A DNA stretch of 64,000 nt, from positions 62,001 through 126,000 of the forward strand of contig CAZLIC010000002.1 of the NCBI GenBank assembly GCA_964559535.1, in the 5' to 3' direction. Positions 35,815 to 44,320 of the stretch are shown here, one piece after another. Below the pieces are notes generated by a model. The model saw only the letters and a list, made by a program, of their open reading frames with translations, did no database searches and had not been told where the DNA came from. The stretch's first letter is position 1; each line of letters opens with the position of its first letter. This stretch comes from CAZLIC01 sp964559535. GTDB lineage: Bacteria; Pseudomonadota; Alphaproteobacteria; Rhodobacterales; Rhodobacteraceae. A program made the position numbers and the translations under genes.

Positions 35815-35934
35815 GGGTCCTTCCGGGGTGCGGGGCACGTCCTGTTGCGGCGGGCTTAGCACGCGCGCGGCGGCCTGTCAGGCCCGAAAAACCCGGCCCG
35901 CGTCACACAAAAGCGAGCCCCCGCCGAAAATACG

Positions 35935-35958
35935 AAAGGGCCGGAGAACCGGCCCTTT
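35935..35958. terminator. GC-rich hairpin
   Basis: Perfect 10-bp stem AAAGGGCCGG (35935-35944) / CCGGCCCTTT (35949-35958), loop AGAA. On the minus strand it is followed by CGTATTTTC, a weak T-tract, so it would best end a minus-strand transcript arriving from the 36.0-36.2 kb region, where no minus-strand protein gene exists. Confidence 0.6.
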
Positions 35959-35974
35959 GCGCTGTTGTTGTTTG

Positions 35975-36122
35975 CTCCCTGTCGGACTGGCCGACTTCAT
36001 GGAGGCGGACGCTACGTTGTTCGCGGCGTGCCGTCAACCGGGAATCTGCACGCCTTTTTCCTACCGGAAGATCAAAAAAAACCGCGCCTTACGGGGTAAG
36101 GCGCGGCCAGTCTGACAGGGAG
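35975..36122. ncRNA. Candidate structured RNA region
   Basis: The sequence CTCCCTGTCGGACTGGCC at 35975-35992 is matched by its inverted copy at 36105-36122, 18 positions with one difference that still gives a G-U pair on the plus strand. Inside lies a strong minus-strand terminator (36074-36106), and another hairpin flanks it at 35935-35958. There is no protein gene in the 424 bases between ialB-like and the HerA-like gene. I cannot match it to 6S, SRP or another known RNA, and the transcribed strand is uncertain, though the terminators favour minus. Confidence 0.3.
36074..36106 (-). terminator. Strong intrinsic terminator on the minus strand without an obvious gene
   Basis: Perfect 11-bp stem CCGCGCCTTAC (36082-36092) / GTAAGGCGCGG (36096-36106), 3-base loop. 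Read on the minus strand it is followed by eight T (A-run 36074-36081 on the plus strand), a textbook rho-independent terminator. The only annotated gene upstream of it on this strand's path is antisense to the HerA-like gene, so it must end an untranslated or antisense RNA. Confidence 0.75.
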
Positions 36123-36238
36123 GAAGTCACATCGAAAGGGCGGGCCACGCCCCGACGACAAGGTCACTCTGGCACAGAGGCATTAAGGATGTATTGTCGC
36201 CGCCGGACGGACAATTCAGGGTGCAACCGGGGGTGGAA

Positions 36239-37795
36239 ATGGCAGACGCGGGCAGCATTTTCGTGGGCGGCGGGGGCGAAGGCTATGGCGTCGCACAGCG
36301 CATGCTGCTGGGCTATGGCAACCGTCACGGGCTGATTGCCGGCGCCACCGGCACCGGCAAGACCATCACGCTGCAGGTGCTGGCCGAGGGGTTTTCGGCC
36401 GCAGGCGTGCCGGTGTTCATGTCCGACGTGAAGGGCGATCTGGGCGGGCTGGCCGCCGCGGGCGATGCGGCAGGCAAGCTGCACGAACCGTTCATGAAGC
36501 GTGCCGCAACCATCGGGCTGGACCTGCAGTACCAGGCCTTTCCGGTGACGTTCTGGGATCTGTTCGGCGAACAGGGCCACCCGGTGCGCACGACTGTTTC
36601 CGAGATGGGGCCCCTGCTGCTGTCGCGCCTGCTGGAACTGACCGAACCGCAAGAGGGTGTCCTGAACGTGGCCTTCGCGCTGGCCGATGACGAGGCACTG
36701 CCGCTTCTCGACCTGAAGGACCTGCAGGCGATGCTGACCTTCATCGCCGAGAATGCGCAGGCGATCTCGGCGCGGTATGGCCTTGTCTCCACCACTTCGG
36801 TCGGCGCCATCCAGCGCCGGCTTCTGGTGCTGGACAATCAGGGCGGCACCGCGCTGTTCGGCGAACCCGCGCTCGACCTGGCCGACCTGATGCGCCACGC
36901 ACCTGATGGGCGCGGCATGGTCAACATCCTGGCCGCCGACAAGCTGATGCAGTCCCCCCGCCTCTATGCCACGTTCCTTCTGTGGCTCCTGTCGGAACTG
37001 TTCGAGGCGCTGCCCGAGGTGGGCGACCCGGACAAGCCGAAGCTGGTGTTCTTCTTCGACGAGGCGCACCTGTTGTTCAACGACGCCCCCAAGGCACTGG
37101 TGGACAAGGTGGAACAGGTGGCGCGCTTGATCCGGTCCAAGGGCGTGGGGGTGTATTTCATCACCCAGCGCCCGGCCGACGTGCCCGACGACATCCTGGC
37201 ACAACTGGGCAACCGCGTGCAGCACGCGCTGCGGGCCTTCACCCCCAAGGACCAGAAGGATCTGGAAAAAGCCGCGCAGACCTATCGCGCCAACCCCCGC
37301 TTCGACACCGCTACCGCGATTCGCGAGGTGGGCACGGGCGAGGCGGTAACCTCGTTCCTGGAAGCCAAGGGCGTGCCCGGCGTGGCCGAACGCACGCTGG
37401 TGCGGCCGCCGTCCAGCCGCGTGGGGCCGATCGACCCCGGTGTTCGCGCGCAGGTCATCGCGGCGTCGGGGCTGCACGGCAAGTACGACACGCTGGTCGA
37501 CCGCGACAGCGCCTTCGAACGCTTGAAGGCCCGCGCCGCGCAGGCCGCGCAAGAAGCGGCAAAGGCCGAGGCGGAAGAGGCCCGCGAAGAGCAGGAGGAA
37601 CGCGAATTCGGCCGCGCCCGTCGTTATGACCCGCGTGCCGACCGCACTGAGAAGCCCGCCAAACCCGCCAGCCGCAGCAGCCGGTCCGATTCGGTGGGCG
37701 AGGCCTTCGTCAAGTCCTTTGCCCGGCAACTGGGCACAAGGTCAGGCCAGGCCATCGTGCGCGGCGTGCTGGGCACCTTGTTCGGCAAGCGCTGA
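36239..37795 (+). CDS. HerA-like helicase domain ATPase (DUF853/YjgR family)
   Basis: 518 residues from ATG 36239 (MADAGSIFVGGGGEGYGVAQRM), preceded by GGGGGTGGAA; an upstream non-ATG start at 36194 is unlikely. Walker A is GATGTGKT at 35-42, Walker B is LVFFFDEAHLLF near 270, and the Gln/Arg sensor segment GVYFITQRPADVPDDILAQLG follows. A charged, probably coiled-coil tail (about 430-465, rich in Ala, Glu, Arg) precedes the C-terminal helix. The family is related to HerA/FtsK ATPases; its cellular role is not established. It is monocistronic. Confidence 0.88.
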   Translation: MADAGSIFVGGGGEGYGVAQRMLLGYGNRHGLIAGATGTGKTITLQVLAEGFSAAGVPVFMSDVKGDLGGLAAAGDAAGKLHEPFMKRAATIGLDLQYQAFPVTFWDLFGEQGHPVRTTVSEMGPLLLSRLLELTEPQEGVLNVAFALADDEALPLLDLKDLQAMLTFIAENAQAISARYGLVSTTSVGAIQRRLLVLDNQGGTALFGEPALDLADLMRHAPDGRGMVNILAADKLMQSPRLYATFLLWLLSELFEALPEVGDPDKPKLVFFFDEAHLLFNDAPKALVDKVEQVARLIRSKGVGVYFITQRPADVPDDILAQLGNRVQHALRAFTPKDQKDLEKAAQTYRANPRFDTATAIREVGTGEAVTSFLEAKGVPGVAERTLVRPPSSRVGPIDPGVRAQVIAASGLHGKYDTLVDRDSAFERLKARAAQAAQEAAKAEAEEAREEQEEREFGRARRYDPRADRTEKPAKPASRSSRSDSVGEAFVKSFARQLGTRSGQAIVRGVLGTLFGKR

Positions 37796-37965
37796 GGTGG
37801 ACGTTCCAGGCGGGCGGGGTCGGCCACCAGCCGTGCAGCCCCGCCGGATGGATGCTGTCCGCCAGTCCGTGTCGGCTTGGGCCCCACCCGACGCTGGTGC
37901 GTGGTGACATCCGGCGGTGCCACGGCTAGGGTGCAGGTCTTTGCCGGAGTGACCGGGTGAGCCAC

Positions 37966-38934
37966 ATGAAGGCAGTCGTCATACGCGTCGCGGGCGGACC
38001 CGAGGTTCTGCAGCTTGAGAGTGTGCCGGTCCCCGAACCGAAACCCGGATGGGTTCTGATCCGGGTGCGCGCCTTTGGACTGAACCGATCCGAACTTTTC
38101 ACCCGCCAGGGGCATTCCCCGAACGTCGCTTTCCCGCGTGTTCTGGGGATCGAAGCCGTGGGCGAGGTTGTGGCAGCACCGGATGGCGGATTTGCACCGG
38201 GCGACACGGTGGCCACCGCGATGGGCGGCATGGGCCGGCAGTTTGACGGGGGATACGCGGAATTCACGCTGGTGCCCGCAGGCCAGGTGCAGAAACTGCG
38301 GTCCCGTCTGCCCTGGAACGTCTTGGGGGCATTGCCCGAGATGGTTCAGACCGCCTGGGGTTCGCTGAACACGGCTTTGGCGGCGAAGAAGGGCGAAACG
38401 CTGCTGATCCGTGGCGGGACAACATCGGTGGGCCTGACGGCCGCGATTCTTGCAAAGCAGGCCGGACTGCATGTGCTGGCAACCTCGCGGCGCGACGACC
38501 GGCGGGACATGCTGTTGAAGAACGGCGCGGACGACGTGATCATCGACACCGGCGAGATTGCCCCGGCCGTCCGCAAGGCGCACCCCGACGGCGTTCACCG
38601 CGTCTTGGAACTTGTGGGGACAACGACCCTGCGCGACAGCCTTTTGTGCGCCGCCGCGGGTGGCTCGGTCTGCATGACCGGAATGGTCGGCAATGCGTGG
38701 GAGTTTGACCGTTTCAGCCCGATGGACGCCATTCCGTCCGCCGTGAACCTGACCACTTATTCCGGCGGCACCGAGGACTTCCTTTCGACACCACTGCAGC
38801 AGGTTGTGGATGCCGTGGAATCAGGCAGCTTTGCGCCTCCCATCGGCAGGACTTTCGGGATCGACGACATCGTCGAGGCGCACCGCACCATGGAATCGAA
38901 CGCGGCAGGCGGAAAGATCGTGGTTACGACGTGA
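37966..38934 (+). CDS. Quinone oxidoreductase-like MDR family protein
   Basis: 322 residues from ATG 37966 (MKAVVIRVAGGPEVLQLESV), with GGGTGAG upstream; GTG 37957 is an alternative. N-terminal GroES-like domain (VLIRVRAFGLNRSELFTRQG, LGIEAVGEV) then a Rossmann domain (TLLIRGGTTSVGLTAAILAKQAGLHVLATS region). The structural and catalytic zinc ligands of alcohol dehydrogenases are lacking, so it belongs to the zinc-independent quinone-reductase branch and probably reduces an enone or quinone with NADPH. It stands alone between the HerA-like gene and the methyl-folate cluster; substrate unknown. Confidence 0.85.
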   Translation: MKAVVIRVAGGPEVLQLESVPVPEPKPGWVLIRVRAFGLNRSELFTRQGHSPNVAFPRVLGIEAVGEVVAAPDGGFAPGDTVATAMGGMGRQFDGGYAEFTLVPAGQVQKLRSRLPWNVLGALPEMVQTAWGSLNTALAAKKGETLLIRGGTTSVGLTAAILAKQAGLHVLATSRRDDRRDMLLKNGADDVIIDTGEIAPAVRKAHPDGVHRVLELVGTTTLRDSLLCAAAGGSVCMTGMVGNAWEFDRFSPMDAIPSAVNLTTYSGGTEDFLSTPLQQVVDAVESGSFAPPIGRTFGIDDIVEAHRTMESNAAGGKIVVTT

Positions 38935-39144
38935 AGCGGCCGTAGCGGATGCCTGCACGCGCAGACCACGGACAGCACAATTGCCGCAATCCGGCGGCTT
39001 CGGTCCACGGAGCCCCCGCAACCTTGGCGCCACGCCCGCGCGACATCTTGCCCACCGTCGCACGCGACCGTGGGCAGGTCGGAAACCGACCATGCGCGTC
39101 GCGAACGTGCGCCTAGAACAGCGCGCAAGATACAGGAGGAATCG

Positions 39145-39450
39145 GTGCCCGACGTCACCATCGTCTATTGGCGCGACATCCCGGCCCAGGTCATCGTGGG
39201 CAAGGGGCGGCGCGGGTCCAAGGTGCAGCTGCCCGAACGGTTCGAGCAGGCCATCGACCGCTGCGCCATGAAGATCGGCGCGCGCGATACCGATTCCTAT
39301 CTGGCCGAATGGCGCAAGGCCCCCGCCTACGAGGTCGAGGGCGACCCCGACGAGGTGGCCAGGTCCGAGGCGGCGCGGCTTGAGGCCGAACACGACACCG
39401 CGGCGCTCAAGGCGCTGATCGACAACGACGGTTGGGCCAAGCGGCCTTGA
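39145..39450 (+). CDS. Small 'virulence factor' family protein (PF13769-like)
   Basis: 101 residues from GTG 39145 (MPDVTIVYWRDIPAQVIVGK), which has CAGGAGGAATCG upstream. An in-frame start at 39070 would add an unconserved basic arm. The core VTIVYWRDIPAQVIVGKGRR with LPERFEQAIDRCAMKIG and DSYLAEWRK matches the small family named after a plant-associated protein. Despite the name, its conserved position before an MTHFR-like gene and a methyl-THF methyltransferase gene suggests a role in one-carbon or methionine metabolism. Three bases (including the stop) separate it from the next gene. Confidence 0.8.
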   Translation: MPDVTIVYWRDIPAQVIVGKGRRGSKVQLPERFEQAIDRCAMKIGARDTDSYLAEWRKAPAYEVEGDPDEVARSEAARLEAEHDTAALKALIDNDGWAKRP

Positions 39451-39452
39451 GC

Positions 39453-40382
39453 ATGAAGGACAAGATCATGGCGCTGTTCGCCTTTCGCCGCGAGGCCCCG
39501 AAGACCGACCCCGTTGCCGCCCCGCTGGAGGCATTCCTCAAGGGCTACTCCATCGAGGTGATGCCGCGCACCGCCGAAAAGGTCGAGGACTTCCGCAAGC
39601 TCTTGCCCGCGGGCACCCGCGTCTACATCGCCCATATCGAAGGCACGCCCATCGCCGACATGGTGGCCACCGCCGCGCGCCTGCGCCGCGAAGGCTATGA
39701 GCCGATGCCGCACTTTCCCGCCCGCATCATCGACAGCCGTGCCACGCTGGCCGACTGGATCGCCCGCTACAAGGGCGAGGCCGATGTGAAGCAGGCCCTG
39801 CTTCTGGGCGGTGGCGTGAACACGCCGGCGGGCGACTTCGATTCGTCCATGCAGCTGATCGAAACCGGCCTGTTCGACGGGTTCACGCGGTTGCACGTCG
39901 CGGGCCACCCGGAAGGCAACAAGGACATCGACAAGGATGGTGGCGACCGCATCGTGATGCAGGCGCTGAAGTGGAAGCAGGCGTTCAGCGAACGCAGCGA
40001 TGCGCAGATGGCCATTTCCACGCAGTTCTGCTTCGAGTCCGGCCCGGTGATCGACTGGGTGAACCGCCTGGCCGCCGAAGGGATCAAGCTGCCGGTGCAT
40101 ATCGGCGTGGCGGGGCCTGCGAAACTGCAGACGCTGATCAAGTTCGCCATCGCCTGCGGCGTGGGCCCGTCCTTGCGCGTGCTGCAGAAGCGGGCCATGG
40201 ACGTGACCAAGCTCTTGCTGCCCTACGAGCCGACCGAATTCGTGCAGGCGCTGGCCGCCCACAAGGCCGCCAAACCGGACTTCGGCATCGAATCCGTCCA
40301 CTTCTTCCCGCTGGGCGGCATCAAGACCAACGCCGACTGGGCCATCCAGAACGGCGGCGCCTCCGCCGCCCCCGCTGCTTGA
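39453..40382 (+). CDS. Methylenetetrahydrofolate reductase family protein
   Basis: 309 residues from ATG 39453 (MKDKIMALFAFRREAPK). A TIM-barrel FAD enzyme: IEVMPRTAEKVEDF near the N-terminus carries the substrate-site Glu, and YIAHIEGTPIADMVATAARL, GYEPMPHFPARII, LLLGGGVNTPAGDFDSSMQLI and CFESGPVIDWVNRLAAEG align with MTHFR beta-strands. It is divergent from E. coli MetF, so the exact pterin reaction is inferred. MTHFR reduces 5,10-methylene-THF to 5-methyl-THF. The next gene encodes a methyl-THF methyltransferase, so the pair would make and use methyl-THF. Confidence 0.83.
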   Translation: MKDKIMALFAFRREAPKTDPVAAPLEAFLKGYSIEVMPRTAEKVEDFRKLLPAGTRVYIAHIEGTPIADMVATAARLRREGYEPMPHFPARIIDSRATLADWIARYKGEADVKQALLLGGGVNTPAGDFDSSMQLIETGLFDGFTRLHVAGHPEGNKDIDKDGGDRIVMQALKWKQAFSERSDAQMAISTQFCFESGPVIDWVNRLAAEGIKLPVHIGVAGPAKLQTLIKFAIACGVGPSLRVLQKRAMDVTKLLLPYEPTEFVQALAAHKAAKPDFGIESVHFFPLGGIKTNADWAIQNGGASAAPAA

Positions 40383-40397
40383 GAAAGTACCTGAAGA

Positions 40398-41378
40398 ATG
40401 ACCCGCACCGTTCTGGAATCCAAGACAAAAACCGTCATCATCGGCTTTGACGAGCCGTTCTGCGTGATCGGCGAGCGCATCAACCCCACCGGCCGCAAGA
40501 AGCTGGCCGCGGAACTGGAGGCGGGCAACTTCGACACCGTCATCCGCGACGCGCTGGAACAGGTGGCCTGCGGTGCCACGGTGCTGGACGTGAACTCGGG
40601 CGCCGTCTTCACCAACATGATGGCCACCGACCCGCGCTATGCCGACAACAACTTCGTCGAACCGCCGCTGATGAAGGCGCTGATCGAGATCGTGCAGCAG
40701 ACCGTCGACGTGCCGCTGTGCATCGACAGCTCGGTGCCCGACGCGCTGGAGGCAGGCCTGATGGCCTGCGAAGGCCGCCCGCTCTTAAACTCGGTGACGG
40801 GCGAGGAAGAGCGGCTGGAACGCGTGCTGCCGCTGGTGAAGAAGTACAACGTGCCGGTCGTGGCGATTTCGAACGACGATACCGGCATCTCGCCCGACCC
40901 TGACGTGCGGTTCGCGGTGGCGAAAAAGATCGTCGAACGCGCCGCCGACCACGGCATTCCGGCGCACGACATCGTGGTCGACCCGCTGGTGATGCCCATC
41001 GGCGCCATGGGCACCGCGGGGCAGCAGGTGTTCGCCCTTGTCCGCCGGTTGCGCGACGAACTGGGCGTGAACACCACCTGCGGCGCCTCGAACATCTCGT
41101 TCGGCCTGCCGCACCGCCACGGCATCAACGGCGCCTTCCTGCCCATGGCCATCTGCGCGGGCATGACGTCCGCCATCATGAACCCCGTGCGCCAGCAGGA
41201 GATGGAGGCGATCCGCGCCGCCAACTTCCTGATGAACCACGACGCCAACGGCGGCGAATGGATCCGTTTCTCGAAGGTTCTGGAAGCGGTCGAGGCGGGT
41301 GCCACCTTCTCCGAAGCCTCGGCTGCAGCCACTGCCGCCACCTCGGGCCGCCGCGGCGGCCGCCGCGCGCGGGGCTGA
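40398..41378 (+). CDS. Methyltetrahydrofolate:corrinoid methyltransferase (pterin-binding domain protein)
   Basis: 326 residues. A DHPS-like barrel: FCVIGERINPTGRKKLAAEL, ATVLDVNSGAVF, PLCIDSSVPDALEAGL, LLNSVTGEEERLERVLPL, VVAISNDDTGISPDPDVR, DIVVDPLVMPIGAM and NTTCGASNISFGLPHR, all typical of the methyl-THF module of MetH and AcsE. The C-terminus is an Ala-rich, then Arg/Gly-rich tail. In several Rhodobacteraceae, MetH is split into separate proteins, and this is the likely pterin-binding part; homocysteine- and cobalamin-binding parts are not in the window. It ends the plus-strand cluster at a strong terminator. Confidence 0.87.
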   Translation: MTRTVLESKTKTVIIGFDEPFCVIGERINPTGRKKLAAELEAGNFDTVIRDALEQVACGATVLDVNSGAVFTNMMATDPRYADNNFVEPPLMKALIEIVQQTVDVPLCIDSSVPDALEAGLMACEGRPLLNSVTGEEERLERVLPLVKKYNVPVVAISNDDTGISPDPDVRFAVAKKIVERAADHGIPAHDIVVDPLVMPIGAMGTAGQQVFALVRRLRDELGVNTTCGASNISFGLPHRHGINGAFLPMAICAGMTSAIMNPVRQQEMEAIRAANFLMNHDANGGEWIRFSKVLEAVEAGATFSEASAAATAATSGRRGGRRARG

Positions 41379-41406
41379 CCCCACGCCATTGCTGGACCGC
41401 ACCACA

Positions 41407-41426
41407 GGGGCGCCGCGCGGCGCCCC
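41407..41426. terminator. Hairpin between the methyl-THF and ferredoxin genes
   Basis: Perfect 8-bp stem GGGGCGCC (41407-41414) / GGCGCCCC (41419-41426), loop GCGC, followed by TTCTGCTTT on the plus strand. It lies between convergent genes and probably ends both. Confidence 0.75.
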
Positions 41427-41439
41427 TTCTGCTTTCGGC

Positions 41440-41754
41440 TCAGCCCCCCGGCACCCGCAGCACAATCCCGTCAAGTGCGGCGCCCATCGTCAACTGGCAC
41501 GACAACCGGCTCGTTGCCTCGCGCGGGGCGTCGGTGATGTCCAGCATGTCGGCCTCGAATGCCCCCGGCCCGCCGGTGGCGGCAAACCACGCCGGGTCCA
41601 CCACCACGTGACAGGTCGCGCAGGCCATCCCGCCCCCGCACTCACCGATCACCCCCGCCACGCCCGCGGCCACCGCCGCCTGCATCAGCGTGTCGCCTTC
41701 GCGCACGTCAAGCGAAACCGTCCGCCCGTCCGCCTGTATCCACGTCGCCTTCAT
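41440..41754 (-). CDS. [2Fe-2S] ferredoxin, adrenodoxin/putidaredoxin type
   Basis: 104 residues. The four cluster cysteines are C39, C45, C48 and C86 (ECGGGMACATCH ... SRLSCQL), the CX5CX2C...C spacing of vertebrate-type ferredoxins that feed class I bacterial P450s. It starts 7 bases after the stop of the GS-like gene and is the third gene of the operon headed by the P450, so it is almost certainly the P450's electron donor. A matching ferredoxin reductase is not in the window and would have to be supplied from elsewhere. Confidence 0.93.
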   Translation of the reverse strand: MKATWIQADGRTVSLDVREGDTLMQAAVAAGVAGVIGECGGGMACATCHVVVDPAWFAATGGPGAFEADMLDITDAPREATSRLSCQLTMGAALDGIVLRVPGG

Positions 41755-41761
41755 CGGTCCC

Positions 41762-43054
41762 TCACAGATACCAGATGTACCAGTCGCGCAACGCGTCGCC
41801 CTGCAGAGCCGCCGTCTTCTCCACTTCGGCCCGCTTCATGTACAGGTGGTTGTCCACCAGCCCGTGCCCCACCGCAGCACTCAGCGCCGTATCCGCCTGC
41901 AGGTCATCCAGCGCCCCGGCCAGCGACCCGGCCACGCCATAGGGCGCATCGTTCGAGGTGAAGCCGTCGCCCGTCTCCATCGGCGGCAGGTCATAGCCGT
42001 GCTCCACCCCCAGCAGCGCCGCCTGCAGCACTGCGGCCACGATGGTATAGGGGTTGCCCGCCGCGTCGGGCATCCGGTGCTCCAGCCGTGCCTTCTTGCC
42101 ACCCTCGGCGCTGACGCGCACCGTCACGTTGCGGTTGTCGCCGCCCCAGTTGCACCAGTAGCCCGACAACGACGCGGGCTGCAGCCGCGCAAAAGACATC
42201 GCATTGGGCGCCACCAGCCCCGCCATCCCCTTGTGGTGACGCATCCACCCCGCAATGCACCCCCGCGCCAGATCGTTCAGGTTTCCCGGATCGCCCCGGT
42301 CGCCATTGGCAATCGCATTCCTGCCCCCTGCATCGGTGAACGAAAGGTTCACATGCAACCCCGACCCACCCTTGCCCACAATGGGCTTCGGCAGGAACGT
42401 CAGAAGCACCCCGTGGTCCCAGGCAATCTCGCGCGCCATCTGGCGGAACAGCACCACCGTATCCACATGCCGCACCGCCTCATCCGCGGCGATGGTGAAC
42501 TCGAACTGCGGGCTGTCATACTCGGCGGTAATCAGGTCCAGGGGCAGGCCAATCTCCTCGGCCCGGTTCCAGATCGCATCGGTAAACCGCCGCGGGTCGG
42601 TGAAATTCCCCGTCCCGTACACGATCCCCCCGGGCGAATCATACGGCACCAGCCTGCCATCCTCGTCGCGGATGAAGGCATAGGCCTCCAGCTCGATCCC
42701 CACCTTGGGCGCCAGACCCCGCGCGCCCCAGGCCGCGCAGGCGCGCTTCAGCGCCCCGCGCGGGCACATCGGCAGCGGCGTCCCGTCGGCCTGATACAGG
42801 TCGCCCGTCACCACCTTGGTTGCAGGCTCCCACCCCGGCCGCACCTCGGCCCCGTCCCAGCGCAGCACCATGTCGGGAATCCCCTCCAGGCACTTCGTCC
42901 CCGGCGCCTCGATCATCAGGTCCTTGTCGTAGTGCACGCTGAAGGTGGGCTGGGCAAAGCGGCTTTCGTCGCTGCCCATCTTGGCCGCAGGCAGGTACTT
43001 GCCCCGCATCAGGCTCAGATGGTCGCAGAACATCGCGCGCAGGCGTTCGGTCAT
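41762..43054 (-). CDS. Glutamine synthetase-like gamma-glutamyl-amine ligase
   Basis: 430 residues, GS fold without the adenylylation loop of GlnA. Conserved active-site pieces: KVGIELEAYAF (metal Glu), EYDSPQFEFTIAADEA, GSGLHVNLSF (ATP/metal His) and KKARLEHRMPDAAGNPYTI. The N-terminal beta-grasp is short, as in PuuA, GmaS and the aniline-pathway enzymes. Such enzymes couple the gamma-carboxyl of glutamate to an amine using ATP. It sits 9 bases after the P450 gene and 7 before the ferredoxin gene. The context points to an organic amine, not ammonia, as substrate; which amine is unknown. Confidence 0.85.
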   Translation of the reverse strand: MTERLRAMFCDHLSLMRGKYLPAAKMGSDESRFAQPTFSVHYDKDLMIEAPGTKCLEGIPDMVLRWDGAEVRPGWEPATKVVTGDLYQADGTPLPMCPRGALKRACAAWGARGLAPKVGIELEAYAFIRDEDGRLVPYDSPGGIVYGTGNFTDPRRFTDAIWNRAEEIGLPLDLITAEYDSPQFEFTIAADEAVRHVDTVVLFRQMAREIAWDHGVLLTFLPKPIVGKGGSGLHVNLSFTDAGGRNAIANGDRGDPGNLNDLARGCIAGWMRHHKGMAGLVAPNAMSFARLQPASLSGYWCNWGGDNRNVTVRVSAEGGKKARLEHRMPDAAGNPYTIVAAVLQAALLGVEHGYDLPPMETGDGFTSNDAPYGVAGSLAGALDDLQADTALSAAVGHGLVDNHLYMKRAEVEKTAALQGDALRDWYIWYL

Positions 43055-43063
43055 GGTCGGCCC

Positions 43064-44320
43064 CTATTGCAGCGTCACGCGGACGGGCAACGACTTGATG
43101 CCCCCCACAAAGTTGGATCGCAGGAACTTCTGTTCCCCCGCAGGTTCGATGGAACGGATGCGTTTCGCAAGCTCCTGGAACAGCACCTTCACCTCCAGCC
43201 GTGCCAGCCACATGCCCAGACAGACATGCGGGCCGCCCTGCCCAAAGGCCAGATGCCGGTTCGGCGTGCGCGCAAGGTCCACGCGGAACGGGTCAGCAAA
43301 GGCCGCGTCATCCCGGTTTCCGCTGGCAAACCAGTACAGCACCTTGTCCCCCGCCTTCACCTGCTTCCCGTGCATCTCGAAATCCCGGGTCGCCGTGCGC
43401 CGGAAGTACAGCGCAGGCGTCGCCCAGCGGATGATCTCGTCCGCCATTGTCTCGTCCACTGCGCCCGACTGCATCTGCGCCAAGAGCTCGGGCTGGTGGC
43501 ACAACGCCTGTATCCCCGCCGCAATCGAATAGCGCGTGGTGTCATTGCCTGCCGCCACCATCAGGCAGAAGAAGTTGCGGAACTCGCGTTCCGGCATCAC
43601 CTCGCCATCCGGCCCCGGCGCCAGGATCAGCGGCAGGATGCCGCTGGTGTCCCCCGTTGCCTCGCGCCGTTCGATCAACTCCTTGGCATAGGCATACAAC
43701 TCCGCCCCCGCGGGCGAGTTGAACGGCATCATGCGGAACTCGTCCGTTGTCATGCGGTCCAGCACATGCGTGGTGAAATCCGGGTCTGTGTTGGCGATCA
43801 GCGCATCGCCCTTCTCCACCAGCCAGGGCAGATCGGCATCCGGCAGGCCAAGGATCCGCCCCAGCATCCGCATCGGCAACTGCCGCGCGATGTCCTTCGT
43901 GGCGTCGAACTCGCCCTGCTCCACCGCCTTGTCCAGAATCTCCACGCACAGGTCGCGGATCGCCTGCTCGAACCCCGCCACCACGTTGCGCGAAAAGGCC
44001 TTGGCAACCTTCACCCGCACCTGCATGTGCTCGGGCGCGTCGGTTTCCTGAAAGGTCCGGCGGGCAAGGTATTCCTCGTAGGTCTGGTCCTCCATCCGGA
44101 TGCCCCGGGCCGAGGACAGCAGATCGGTCTGGATGTTCAGCGCCAGAATGTCGGCATGCCGCGTCACGCTCCAGAACGGCTGGCCCTGCGACCACTCTGT
44201 CCAGTGCATCGGGTCGTCGCGCCGCAGCCGGGCAAAGGTGTTGTGCGGCGGGCCGTTCAGGAACGTGTCGTGGCTGGTCAGGTCGGCATGGCCGTTGTCG
44301 GTGGGCACCCAGACTGTCAT
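43064..44320 (-). CDS. Cytochrome P450
   Basis: 418 residues from ATG 44320, with GGGAGGG upstream; the frame is open much further upstream but only antisense to other genes. Heme-binding loop FGQGGPHVCLGMWLAR with C367 as thiolate ligand, ExxR motif EIIR at 295-298, and oxygen-activating I-helix AAGNDTTR with D260/T261. Soluble, with no membrane anchor, so a class I bacterial P450 using ferredoxin. First gene of the P450, GS-like, ferredoxin operon. The I-helix Gly-Asn-Asp form and the TALYFRR-like ExxR tail resemble hydroxylases of bulky hydrophobic substrates. Family number and substrate cannot be told. Confidence 0.95.
   Translation of the reverse strand: MTVWVPTDNGHADLTSHDTFLNGPPHNTFARLRRDDPMHWTEWSQGQPFWSVTRHADILALNIQTDLLSSARGIRMEDQTYEEYLARRTFQETDAPEHMQVRVKVAKAFSRNVVAGFEQAIRDLCVEILDKAVEQGEFDATKDIARQLPMRMLGRILGLPDADLPWLVEKGDALIANTDPDFTTHVLDRMTTDEFRMMPFNSPAGAELYAYAKELIERREATGDTSGILPLILAPGPDGEVMPEREFRNFFCLMVAAGNDTTRYSIAAGIQALCHQPELLAQMQSGAVDETMADEIIRWATPALYFRRTATRDFEMHGKQVKAGDKVLYWFASGNRDDAAFADPFRVDLARTPNRHLAFGQGGPHVCLGMWLARLEVKVLFQELAKRIRSIEPAGEQKFLRSNFVGGIKSLPVRVTLQ

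Noticed and set aside
35975..36122. Known housekeeping RNA such as 6S or SRP RNA
   Set aside because: I could not find the SRP tetraloop/Alu-like motif or the 6S central bubble pattern; left as an unassigned candidate.
39145..41378. Methyl-folate cluster as part of the P450/amine pathway
   Set aside because: The cluster order is known from genomes of this family without the P450 genes, ends with its own terminator and is convergent, so it is more likely a methionine/one-carbon housekeeping set.
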